DNA of 64,000 nt from an uncultured Planococcus sp. (lineage in GTDB: Bacteria > Bacillota > Bacilli > Bacillales_A > Planococcaceae). The DNA lies in contig CANNAE010000002.1 in assembly GCA_947502505.1 (NCBI GenBank), positions 248,001 through 312,000 of the forward strand, read 5' to 3'. Numbering within the stretch: position 1 is the stretch's first letter; each line of letters starts with the position of its first letter. The notes beneath the pieces are model-generated. The model worked only from the letters and a program-made list of their open reading frames with translations, ran no database searches and was not told the DNA's origin. A program made the position numbers and the translations under genes. Of the stretch, positions 52,257-60,008 are shown in pieces.

Positions 52257-52832
52257 ATGATTAATAAAAAATTCACCTTAATGCTCGCTGCCGGCATGCT
52301 GTCACTCGCTGCTTGCGGACAAGACGACTCGGCCAACGAAGAAGACATGCAAGCGCCTGCAGAAGAAGAAAGCGCGGATATGGAAGAAATGCCTGAAGAA
52401 GAGCCGATGGAAGACACAGAAGAAGAACCGATGGACGAAGACATGGAAAATGAAGAAGACGCTGCAGGAGAGGAATCTACTGAAGAACAAGCTGCGGAGG
52501 AAGAATCTGATGAAGAACCTGCTGAAGACGCGGAAAGCGAAGAGCAAGCAAGCGCGCCTGAAGCGATGAGCGGCGAAGCTTCCGACTTGTTATCCAACGG
52601 CGAAATGACCAGTTTTGTATTCAATGAAACCGGCGAATACGCAGTCTACTGCGAACCTCACCCTGTCATGCAGATGACGGTCATCGTCGAAGAAGGCGCA
52701 GAAATGATGGATACAGTTTCCGTGGACATCGCTGATTATGAATTCGGCGAAGACACGATCACTGTCGCACCGGGCACGACCATTGAATGGACCAACCAAG
52801 ACCAAGTCCAGCACAATGTCGCATTCGAATAA
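52257..52832 (+). CDS. Lipoprotein with an apparently circularly permuted cupredoxin domain
   Basis: 191 aa. Lipobox SLAAC (Cys20), then about 80 acidic residues (Glu/Asp/Ala/Met) as a spacer, then the cupredoxin in swapped order. First comes the usual C-terminal half (about 108-146: FNETGEYAVYCEPHPVMQM with C132, H135, M140). Then comes the usual N-terminal half (about 153-191: VSVDIADYEFGEDTITVAPG, then WTNQDQVQHNV with H186), where the protein ends. All four type-1 copper ligands are therefore present, but the chain is cut in the loop after the first His. ATG after AAAAAGGAGG. The ECF promoter ties it to the sortase/sigma regulon. Likely an exported copper or electron-transfer protein. Confidence 0.82.
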   Translation: MINKKFTLMLAAGMLSLAACGQDDSANEEDMQAPAEEESADMEEMPEEEPMEDTEEEPMDEDMENEEDAAGEESTEEQAAEEESDEEPAEDAESEEQASAPEAMSGEASDLLSNGEMTSFVFNETGEYAVYCEPHPVMQMTVIVEEGAEMMDTVSVDIADYEFGEDTITVAPGTTIEWTNQDQVQHNVAFE

Positions 52833-52850
52833 ACCATAGCATTAACCAAA

Positions 52851-52890
52851 AAAAGCCTAAGCTCCCTTCATAACAGGAGCTTAGGCTTTT
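52851..52890. terminator. Bidirectional terminator
   Basis: 15-bp perfect stem AAAAGCCTAAGCTCC (52851-52865 with 52876-52890) between the cupredoxin and the flavoreductase gene. Confidence 0.95.
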
Positions 52891-52899
52891 TTCAGTTGT

Positions 52900-53616
52900 T
52901 TATACGCTTTGCGCGTCCGGTAAAAACTCTGCCATCGATTGCTCACGCTTATCGAGCAGGATCTGTTCGCGCGCAACGCCGCTTCCACGAAGCAATTCGA
53001 TGTTCTCTTTTAAAAATTCATCACTGCCGACGATGTAATACAAGCCGTCCACATCGTCCGCAAAGCCTTTTACCGCTTCGTAATACTCTGTGCGGCTATC
53101 GACAAATTGCGCCGTGAACTGGTTCTCAGGATTTGTTTCGAAGACGTCTTGGAACAAATAATGCTTGGACGAATCGACGTTCAAGGAATAGACTGACCGG
53201 ACCCCTTCTGCATTGCTCAAATACTCCAGCACAAGCGGGCGGAACGTCGCGAGGCCGACACCTGATGACAATAGGTAGACATTTTTCTCCTCGCGCTTTA
53301 GCGGCACATTGGAATGCGTCTTGAAAATCGCCACTTCATCGCCCGGTTTCATGTCGCGCAAAATCGATTTGAACTCCGAACATTGATCCTTGATGCGCGT
53401 CGTGATGCCAATGGAGTTTTCATTCGGCAAGGTGCAAATCGACATATGGCGGATCAAAGCGCGGTTCGGTTTCTCCCCTGCATTGAACCCTTCAAACGCG
53501 AAATGAGTATGAGAGCCTTCCTCCCATGTAAAGCCTTCCGGCAAATCGAGCAGATACGTTCTCACTTCCGGGCTTTCCTCGATGACTTTATTGATTGTCG
53601 TCCAATATATTTGCAT
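52900..53616 (-). CDS. FAD-dependent ferredoxin-reductase-like oxidoreductase
   Basis: 238 aa single-module FNR-fold protein. FAD domain about 1-100 with RHMSICTLPNENSIGITTRI (the RxxS FAD motif) and a TRIKDQCSEF loop. NAD(P) domain about 108-225 with VYLLSSGVGLATFRPLV and YYIVGSDEFLKENIELL near the C-terminus. No ferredoxin or globin domain is fused. A Fur-box-like dyad upstream suggests iron-starvation control and so a role as a ferric-siderophore or other iron reductase. This is inference. ATG after TTAGGAGGAATT. Confidence 0.85.
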   Translation of the reverse strand: MQIYWTTINKVIEESPEVRTYLLDLPEGFTWEEGSHTHFAFEGFNAGEKPNRALIRHMSICTLPNENSIGITTRIKDQCSEFKSILRDMKPGDEVAIFKTHSNVPLKREEKNVYLLSSGVGLATFRPLVLEYLSNAEGVRSVYSLNVDSSKHYLFQDVFETNPENQFTAQFVDSRTEYYEAVKGFADDVDGLYYIVGSDEFLKENIELLRGSGVAREQILLDKREQSMAEFLPDAQSV

Positions 53617-53662
53617 CCCAATTCCTCCTAAGAATTCTTGAATACAGTCATCATACCCTAAT

Positions 53663-53677
53663 TGATAATTATTCTCA
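53663..53677 (-). promoter_or_regulatory. Fur-box-like dyad upstream of the oxidoreductase gene
   Basis: TGATAAT-T-ATTCTCA matches the Bacillus Fur box 7-1-7 (TGATAATNATTATCA) with one mismatch, 47 bases before the start codon. Confidence 0.55.
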
Positions 53678-53859
53678 ACGAAAAGTGATTTGTTTTTTTA
53701 AAATCACTAGATCTTAGGAATCTCTCTGTATCTGATGTAAATTATTGGTACAATAAATAATAATGGAACATATTTCTTCCAACAGCTCTACCCGGCAACT
53801 AAAACGACGACGCCACTGTCCCCAACCTGCACCATGACCTACAAAAGGAGTGTCTTGAA

Positions 53860-54867
53860 TTGAAAAAACAGATGAACTATTGGATCGTCTTGTTGCTGGC
53901 CGTTTTCATGGCCGGCTGCACAGACGCAGCAGAAACTGCCACCACTGAGGCAGAAGTACAAGAGGAAGCTACAACTGAAACAGCAGTCGCGGATGATGCG
54001 ACAGAAGAAACCGAAGCACCACAAGAGAGCGAAGAGGAAGCATTAGACGAATCCCAACCCGAAGCTGAAACAGCACCAGTTGAAGAAGAACCAGAAGAAA
54101 CCACCGCAGAACCGGCAGACGACCGGTTCGCCGGATACGAACTCGTAGAAGTCGACGGCGGTGACCTTTCCGGCTATCGCGAAGCGAATACCGTCGTCTC
54201 CATCGGCTTCGGCGAGCGTGAATACTGGGCCTTCACGAACGAACACGGCCAATTAGAGCGCGTCATCGCGGACGAAATCATCTTGCAAGATGACGCGAGC
54301 GAACCGGTCTTGTCAACCGGCCGGTATTATTCCGACGAAGCCAAAGTGCCAGGCGTCGAAAGCGATATTCTGGACGAAGGGCACGTCATCGCGGATTCTC
54401 TTGGCGGGGTATCGAACGCCTATAACATCACCCCGCAAGAAAGCACGCTCAACCGCCACGGCGACCAGGCGTATATGGAAGATGTCATTCGTGATGCGGG
54501 CGGCGCCACCGATTTCGAAGCCATCATCAGCTATCCCGACACCGACACGCAAATTCCGTCCAGCTACCAATACAGCTACACCGTCAAAGGCAACGAAGTG
54601 GTCGACACATTCGATAACGTCAACCCCGATGAAGTCAACGCCGCCCTCGGCTTGACCGATAGCGAACCCGCAGAAGCAGAAGCAAGCGCTCCGGAAACGA
54701 GCAGCCCCGAAGCAGGCGGTGACGTCTCGAGCGTCGATACCAATGGCAACGGACAAGTAACAATCCAAGAAGCGAAAGACGCCGGCTTCAGCATGCCGAT
54801 CACGAGCGACCATTGGCTGTATCCGCATATGGACGATAGAGATGGAGACGGGATGGTTGGGGAATAA
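53860..54867 (+). CDS. Secreted lipoprotein DNA/RNA non-specific endonuclease with calcium-binding tail
   Basis: 335 aa from a TTG at 53860 (AAAGGAG 11 bases upstream). Lipobox FMAGC, an acidic Thr/Glu/Ala spacer to about residue 88, then an Endonuclease_NS_2-type domain (about 90-265). The nuclease motif is DEGHVIADSLGG, followed by NITPQESTLNR, giving the catalytic His and Asn metal ligand. The C-terminal 45 residues resemble an excalibur/EF-hand-like calcium module (DTNGNGQVTIQEAKDAGF...DDRDGDGMVGE). It is therefore a surface-tethered nuclease, useful for nucleic-acid scavenging or eDNA turnover. Confidence 0.82.
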   Translation: MKKQMNYWIVLLLAVFMAGCTDAAETATTEAEVQEEATTETAVADDATEETEAPQESEEEALDESQPEAETAPVEEEPEETTAEPADDRFAGYELVEVDGGDLSGYREANTVVSIGFGEREYWAFTNEHGQLERVIADEIILQDDASEPVLSTGRYYSDEAKVPGVESDILDEGHVIADSLGGVSNAYNITPQESTLNRHGDQAYMEDVIRDAGGATDFEAIISYPDTDTQIPSSYQYSYTVKGNEVVDTFDNVNPDEVNAALGLTDSEPAEAEASAPETSSPEAGGDVSSVDTNGNGQVTIQEAKDAGFSMPITSDHWLYPHMDDRDGDGMVGE

Positions 54868-54903
54868 GTCTTGAAGAAAGATTTAATTGAAAAGCATCAT
54901 CTG

Positions 54904-54930
54904 AAAACACTGAGATCTCCTCAGTGTTTT
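54904..54930 (+). terminator. Terminator of the nuclease gene
   Basis: AAAACACTGAG (54904-54914) pairs with CTCAGTGTTTT (54920-54930). Confidence 0.88.
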
Positions 54931-54949
54931 TCTTGTTCAACAACACAAA

Positions 54950-54976
54950 AAAAGCATCGCTATGAGCGATGCTTTT
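54950..54976 (-). terminator. Terminator of the frameshifted minus-strand gene
   Basis: AAAAGCATCGCT (54950-54961) pairs with AGCGATGCTTTT (54965-54976); the A-run to the left gives T on the minus strand. Confidence 0.85.
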
Positions 54977-55027
54977 GCCGTTTCTTGTTCAATTGCTAGT
55001 TGGAATCAAATCCACATGTCGACACAT

Positions 55028-55461
55028 TTAAATTCTCTTCCAATCATGTGCACCCTTCGCCCAGCCGCCGATCGCGACACCCATCGCGATCAAAGGTGAT
55101 GCGAATTCCACATCTTCCATTACCAAATACTGGTGGCCGAGCGGCATCAGCTTCCCGGACAGCAATAGCTCTTCCCGCAGCTTCAAATAACGCTTCGGGC
55201 ATTTCGGAGTGGTCGTGCCCGCAAACTTCGAGCCGCGCTGCACGACAAACTGCTCGGCTTGGTAAAACCCGCTCGCATCCGCCCCGCGTTTCGACGTGAT
55301 GTAGAACAATTCCGGCGGCGTCTCATGATAAAGCTTCACCATCCCGCTATCGAACGGGTCGATTGCCTGCTCTTCCCCAGTCGCCGGATCCACTTCAAAA
55401 AAGCGGTACACTTCCCAAACTCCGGGTGATCGATCGCCGCAACAAAAAACTCCTTTTCCAT
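55028..55461 (-). pseudogene. Hypothetical gene with a one-base frameshift
   Basis: The long minus-strand frame (MYRFFEVDPATGEEQ..., 55411-55028) has no ribosome binding site. Directly upstream, in the next frame, an ATG at 55461 with GGGGGAAGG starts MEKEFFVAAIDHPEFG and reaches the GGG at 55416-55414. Adding one G there would join the frames as HPEFGEVYRFFEVDPATG, an intact protein of about 144 aa. This is either a recent mutation or a homopolymer sequencing error. The joined protein has a basic, Gly-rich end (MGVAIGGWAKGAHDWKRI) and no family I recognise. Two terminators separate it from the nuclease gene. Confidence 0.7.
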
Positions 55462-55571
55462 CAGCCTTCCCCCTATTCTAAGAAAATTGCCTTTCATCTC
55501 TTAGATAGATGGAAACTGCGGAAAAGGAGACAGGATGTTGAAAGTTTTTTTAAAAGTTTGCTGTGAATACT

Positions 55572-55808
55572 TTACTGCTTCAATAAAGACTGAACGCGCT
55601 GCGGGTCAAAACCGAGCACCCACTCGCCGTTGATATTCGCCTGTGGCACGCCCATTTGGCCAGTTGTCTGAACAAGGCGGTTCGCCGCTGCCTGATCTTC
55701 CTGGACGTTGACCTCGGTGTAAGCAACCCCGTTTTGATCCAAATAATTTTTGAGCATTGTGCAGTATGGGCATGTGTTGGTTGAGTAGACAGTTACTTGG
55801 TTAGTCAT
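55572..55808 (-). CDS. Glutaredoxin-family protein (NrdH-like)
   Basis: 78 aa thioredoxin-fold protein with the redox motif CPYC (residues 13-16), the cis-proline region GVPQANING and the C-terminal GFDPQRVQSLL. It reduces disulfides, with electrons from thioredoxin reductase or a small thiol such as bacillithiol. ATG after AACAGGAGGAA. Monocistronic. Confidence 0.92.
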   Translation of the reverse strand: MTNQVTVYSTNTCPYCTMLKNYLDQNGVAYTEVNVQEDQAAANRLVQTTGQMGVPQANINGEWVLGFDPQRVQSLLKQ

Positions 55809-55994
55809 GTGGGTTCCTCCTGTTTGAATAAATTATTTATAAATTAAATATACCTATCGGGGTATTATTTTTCAAATAGATTGCTCACGGATTTATGCGT
55901 AATGAGTATATGCGCAGCCGTAATTTAGATAGCTCTTCCTTCAGCAACATTTTTACTATAATGTAGGTATAAACAAAGGAGAGGATTTTCTGCC

Positions 55995-56579
55995 ATGGCT
56001 AAGATACCAGTAAAACTAGTTGCCGGTTTGGCAATAAAGCACGGACCGAAAGTCGTTGACCAAATTACGAAAAACGCCCATCTCATTAAGCCCGCTGTCG
56101 ATAAAATTGACCAATTTACTAAAAAGCAAAATGAGCGCAAGGTCGAGAAAGTCGCCTCAAGAACAACCCCTTATCTGGAGCAGCATTTCCAGATGTATAA
56201 TGACGAGATTCTTCCGAGTTTGAGTACCAGCCAAAGAAGCGAACTGATTGGTTATAAACTTGATATTAAGAAAATACTCGAACAAATCAGCGCAGATAAA
56301 AAGAAAGCCGCTCTCCCCAATAAAAAAAGTAAAAAATGGGAACAACTATTACTTCAAATCGAGGGTAAGCTGCACGCAAAGGATTACGAGGAATATTTAA
56401 AGCTCTATCATAACCCTGAAAGCGAAAGCACTTATTTCCAAGGCTATGAACAAAATACGGCCATCTTCAAGAAACTGTTGTCAGAGAACGATTCCGACAA
56501 AATCCACGAATTTCTCTCTAATCAAACCAACATGGATACAGAAGACATCAACCGGGATTTCTGCTTGGATTTTTCTTGA
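55995..56579 (+). CDS. Hypothetical protein (194 aa), basic and helical
   Basis: MAKIPVKLVAGLAIKHGPKVVDQITK... is Lys-rich, mostly alpha-helical, with a possible amphipathic N-terminus (residues 5-30) and a charged middle (KKAALPNKKSKKWEQLLLQIEGKL). No signal peptide and no clear membrane segment. ATG after AAAGGAGAGG and a terminator at the end support it. I do not recognise it. It stands at the left edge of the defence-like region, convergent with the helicase gene. Confidence 0.6.
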   Translation: MAKIPVKLVAGLAIKHGPKVVDQITKNAHLIKPAVDKIDQFTKKQNERKVEKVASRTTPYLEQHFQMYNDEILPSLSTSQRSELIGYKLDIKKILEQISADKKKAALPNKKSKKWEQLLLQIEGKLHAKDYEEYLKLYHNPESESTYFQGYEQNTAIFKKLLSENDSDKIHEFLSNQTNMDTEDINRDFCLDFS

Positions 56580-56596
56580 TAGATTAAGTTAATACT

Positions 56597-56644
56597 AAAA
56601 GACCGCAGAGTGAGCAGTAACATTGCTCTCCTGCGGTCTTTTTA
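56597..56644. terminator. Bidirectional terminator
   Basis: AAAAGACCGCAG (56597 on) pairs with CTGCGGTCTTTT (to 56644), extended by AGTGAGCA/TTGCTCT, between convergent genes. It overlaps the last codon of the helicase gene. Confidence 0.85.
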
Positions 56645-59062
56645 ATTTCTAGTAATCGCTTTGCGCTCAAAATAAGCATGCAGCCGATATTCAGCAATTT
56701 CCTTCGTCCAGTCATATAGAATCCGCTTATGCTCATTACTTGGCGATACATTCAATGAAAATAAATTATCATCAAACGTCACCAAGCCTTCTTTCGCACT
56801 GCCGCTCCATTTTGTCATCGGCATCCGTGCAATCAGATCTGCAATTTTCTTTTCATCGTAGTCTCTGAGCTTTTTGCCCTGCACATCATTGAAGTCAGCA
56901 CTCAAACGATATTGTCTGGCCGTCAGGAACTCGTGGAAATACTGCGCAGCTTCCACTGGCGTAATCGGCTCCAGCCAGCTCTCCACACCCTTCGACAACA
57001 TATAGTTCAAGACAACCATCTTATAGCTTTTGTTCATGCCAGTCTTCTCGACTTCCAAAAACCAATTCTGATGCTTTGTCCATACTTCAATCTCGTCTGC
57101 ATTCAACTCCGCTGCATAAGCGAGCAGACCGAACCAGCTGCCGAATTCCTGCTTGATCGCCTTCGAATCAGCCGTCCCTTGAAGATGAAATTCCAAATAA
57201 GTGGGGCGCCTGCCGAGCTCCCGTTTTAATTCACGATAAGCAAGAACCATTGCTTCTTTTCTAGGCGCGCGCTTTTTCCGCAGTTCTTCCAATAAATTGA
57301 CGACTGCCAATTCTAAATTGAAATCGCAATTTGTAGGAACCAAAGGCTCGACGCCTTGAGCTTTTCCTTTAGCTTGAGGCGCTGTATCAAATACTGAAAG
57401 CTTCAAATCGGCGTTGCGGTAATTGCCGATAAAATCGATAATAACGCAATGATCTTTTTCGTCCGCAATGCGCAGGCCCCGGCCGATTTGCTGGGTGTAA
57501 ACCGTGAGTGACTCAGTCGGTCGAATAAACAGCAAGGTATCGACTTTCGGAATATCGACGCCTTCATTGAACAAATCGACCGTGAAGATAATTTCCAACT
57601 CTCCTGAATCCAATTGTGCTCTCGCAGCTTTCCGTTCTTCTGCAGGCGTACCGCCCGACAAACTCATCGAACGAATGCCGCGCTCCCGGAAAAACTGATC
57701 CATAAACTGTGTCTGCCGGACCGTCGAACAAAAGACAATCGTACGCGTCTGTTTGTGCTTTTGCCAAGACTCAAATACAGCTTCAGCATACTCTTCCCTC
57801 AACTGCGCTTGAAGAAGTTCCTCTTCGTCGTAGCGGTTCCCGAGCCAGCGAATCTTCGAGTAATCGGTATTATCGTATACACCGAAATAACGAAACGGCG
57901 CCAGCCAATTGCGTTCGATGGCATCGAGGAAATGAATAGAAATCGCAACATTGCCATCACATAAGGCATATACATCCTGATTGTCCATGCGATCAGGCGT
58001 TGCCGTAATTCCAAGCAAAAACTTCGGCTCGAAATGCTCCAGCAGCCTTCTATAAGTCGGGGAAGCTGCATGGTGGAATTCATCCACAACGATTAAATCG
58101 AATGCATCCCGCTCGAATTGAGCCAAGTGATACTCACTTCCCAGTGTATAGATGGAAGCGAACAGAAAATCCGCGGAGGTATCTTTTTCTGTCGCATGGT
58201 AGAACGCGGATTTTTTATTAGGGTGAACTTTTTGGAACGACTCTTTTGCCTGTTGGAGGATCTCCTGGCGATGGGCAGCAAACAACACGCGCTTGAATTT
58301 CTTCGCAAAAAATGCTGCGAGATAGGTTTTCCCGAGCCCTGTCGCAAGTACAGCCATCGCGCGAGTGTATTCTTCTTCTATCACTATATCGAGTGCATCC
58401 AGTGCTTCCTGTTGGGCAGGCCGAGGCTTTAATTCAGTTATGTAAGGGGCTTCTGTTTCAATAATTTCCTGGGGCTGTGATGACCCGAGCATAAGACCAG
58501 TTTCTTCTGCTTCTGACCAAACAGGGCTGATTGGTCGTTTGAGATTCGCTTTTTCATGAAGCATCTTGTATTCCTGGAGCGTTTCTTTGTTGAGAGGAAT
58601 CGTTTCATCCGCATAGAAATGCGTTAAAAATTGCTCGGCTGCTTCATCAAATACCGTCTCGTCTACTGAAGTCGGCGCGATCAAATTCCATTCCACTCCT
58701 TCTGTTAATGCGGAGCGGGACAAATTGGACGAGCCGACAATAAGATGCGAAGTTTCTTCACCTCGGAATAAGTAAGATTTCGGATGAAACGAAGCACCGC
58801 CGCTTTTCCACAAGCGAATTTCAGCAGACGGTAATTCTTCGAGCAAGATCCCAAGTGCTTCGGGCTGCGTCACAAAAAGATAGTCTCCAATCAATAGCTT
58901 GATTGGCACACCTCGGTCTGCTGCTTCTTTCAAGAACGGTGTCACGATTCTCACACCCGACTTCATCGCAAACGCGGTGATCCAGTTGATTTCTACAGCC
59001 TCTCTTGATAACCGACCCAAGTGGCCTACAAGTTGCGAGGTCACCAACTGCAGTTTACTCAT
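56642..59062 (-). CDS. PLD-nuclease/SF2-helicase fusion protein
   Basis: 806 aa from the ATG at 59062 (GAGG six bases upstream). Residues about 25-165: phospholipase-D-like domain with SFHPKSYLF (HxK) and IVGSSNLSRSAL. Residues about 210-375: helicase core 1 with Walker A ATGLGKTYL, the DEFH box (VVDEFHHAA) and motif III GITATPDRMD. Residues about 410-545: helicase core 2 with FTVDLFNEGVDIP and motif VI QQIGRGLR. The rest is a helicase-associated region (AYRELKRELGRRPTYLEFH). One HKD motif implies a dimeric nuclease. It overlaps a pyrophosphohydrolase gene by 8 bases. Such fusions belong to defence and restriction-like loci; the role here is inferred. Confidence 0.88.
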   Translation of the reverse strand: MSKLQLVTSQLVGHLGRLSREAVEINWITAFAMKSGVRIVTPFLKEAADRGVPIKLLIGDYLFVTQPEALGILLEELPSAEIRLWKSGGASFHPKSYLFRGEETSHLIVGSSNLSRSALTEGVEWNLIAPTSVDETVFDEAAEQFLTHFYADETIPLNKETLQEYKMLHEKANLKRPISPVWSEAEETGLMLGSSQPQEIIETEAPYITELKPRPAQQEALDALDIVIEEEYTRAMAVLATGLGKTYLAAFFAKKFKRVLFAAHRQEILQQAKESFQKVHPNKKSAFYHATEKDTSADFLFASIYTLGSEYHLAQFERDAFDLIVVDEFHHAASPTYRRLLEHFEPKFLLGITATPDRMDNQDVYALCDGNVAISIHFLDAIERNWLAPFRYFGVYDNTDYSKIRWLGNRYDEEELLQAQLREEYAEAVFESWQKHKQTRTIVFCSTVRQTQFMDQFFRERGIRSMSLSGGTPAEERKAARAQLDSGELEIIFTVDLFNEGVDIPKVDTLLFIRPTESLTVYTQQIGRGLRIADEKDHCVIIDFIGNYRNADLKLSVFDTAPQAKGKAQGVEPLVPTNCDFNLELAVVNLLEELRKKRAPRKEAMVLAYRELKRELGRRPTYLEFHLQGTADSKAIKQEFGSWFGLLAYAAELNADEIEVWTKHQNWFLEVEKTGMNKSYKMVVLNYMLSKGVESWLEPITPVEAAQYFHEFLTARQYRLSADFNDVQGKKLRDYDEKKIADLIARMPMTKWSGSAKEGLVTFDDNLFSLNVSPSNEHKRILYDWTKEIAEYRLHAYFERKAITRN

Positions 59063-59381
59063 CTTCAACCTCGATTAAAAAAATACGTTCTTTGAAACCA
59101 CCGCGTTTTTCTGCTTTTTTCATGCGAACTTCTTCGACTTCTTCAAATGAAGATCCATTTAGTTCCGCAGCTGCGTGAATCAGCTCGAGGATGTCTGCGA
59201 GCTCCTCTATTGCATCTTTTTTATTATCAGTTTCCTCAAATTCACGAAGCTCCTCTGAGAGTTTTTTCGTTACTTCTGTTTTATATTCTTCTTCTAACAA
59301 AATACGGGTTTCGAATTGAAGACATCTTTTTTTGATTACTTGCGGAATTTTGTCCCTTACTAGTTTGTTGTAAATCGGCAT
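59055..59381 (-). CDS. MazG/PRA-PH-like nucleotide pyrophosphohydrolase
   Basis: 108 aa. MPIYNKLVRDKIPQVI is the entry motif of this all-alpha NTP-PPase group. The metal-binding pattern ExxEL...EExxD is seen as SEELREF and AIEELADILELIHA. It hydrolyses nucleoside triphosphates or related nucleotides to monophosphates. The ATG follows GGAGATCTTGAA. Its last codons overlap the helicase start (ATGAGTAA), so the two proteins are made together. That pairing suggests it supplies or removes a nucleotide in the helicase's pathway. Confidence 0.82.
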   Translation of the reverse strand: MPIYNKLVRDKIPQVIKKRCLQFETRILLEEEYKTEVTKKLSEELREFEETDNKKDAIEELADILELIHAAAELNGSSFEEVEEVRMKKAEKRGGFKERIFLIEVEDE

Positions 59382-59446
59382 TTCAAGATCTCCTTTAAAT
59401 CAGTCGTTAATATCCTTTTGAAAAATAAATTACTATAAAATAACAT

Positions 59447-59794
59447 TTATTCAGATATTATACTACCATCCTTTTCTACATAATAAGTTTTCTTAATAGT
59501 ATCGCATTCATTAAATATACTTTTAAGAGCAACTTTGTTTTTTATATTCGATTTTTCTATAAAATAATCTAGGCAATTTGACAACTTGGAGTTAGAAAGA
59601 TGATTTAATTTATCATTAAAGGAAGAAGTTTGATTGTTAAAACTTGGACCTTCTTTGTCCCAGCTATGTTTCCAATGCACTACCCTTCCAGTATCTTCAA
59701 GGAAGGAATAACCCTTAATAGATATTGAGTTTGGATCTATAAATTCTACCTGTTCAATGACGTGTTTCCATACTTTCAATTTCTCTACCCCCAT
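59447..59794 (-). CDS. Hypothetical protein in AT-rich DNA
   Basis: 115 aa from the ATG at 59794; a TTG at 59779, seven bases after GGGGGT, is an equally good start. Acidic to neutral, Ser/Asn-rich (NNQTSSFNDKLNHLSNSKLSNC), with no known motif. Codon and base use are much more AT-rich than the genes to the left, marking the beginning of acquired DNA. Not recognised. Confidence 0.5.
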   Translation of the reverse strand: MGVEKLKVWKHVIEQVEFIDPNSISIKGYSFLEDTGRVVHWKHSWDKEGPSFNNQTSSFNDKLNHLSNSKLSNCLDYFIEKSNIKNKVALKSIFNECDTIKKTYYVEKDGSIISE

Positions 59795-59939
59795 TTCAAT
59801 ATTTTCTACACTATATAATATCAGAATAATCAATCATTTTACGAATAAATTCAAAAAAAAGTATTTTTTCTTTTGCACATATATTTTATCAGAGCCTTTA
59901 AACCCCATTCTTAATATCATCTAATCAGTCTCTAGAGAA

Positions 59940-59972
59940 AAAGGGACTTTAGCAGTATGCCAAAGTCCCTTT
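59940..59972 (-). terminator. Terminator of the methyltransferase gene
   Basis: AAAGGGACTTT (59940-59950) pairs with AAAGTCCCTTT (59962-59972). It is the only structure seen in 59834-60008. Confidence 0.85.
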
Positions 59973-60008
59973 TAAACTTCAATTTAACTCGTACAAACTT
60001 TTAATATA

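Noticed and set aside
52235..52624. 129-codon Ser-rich minus-strand frame opposite the cupredoxin gene
   Set aside because: It is the mirror of the acidic GAA/GAG stalk; no ribosome binding site.
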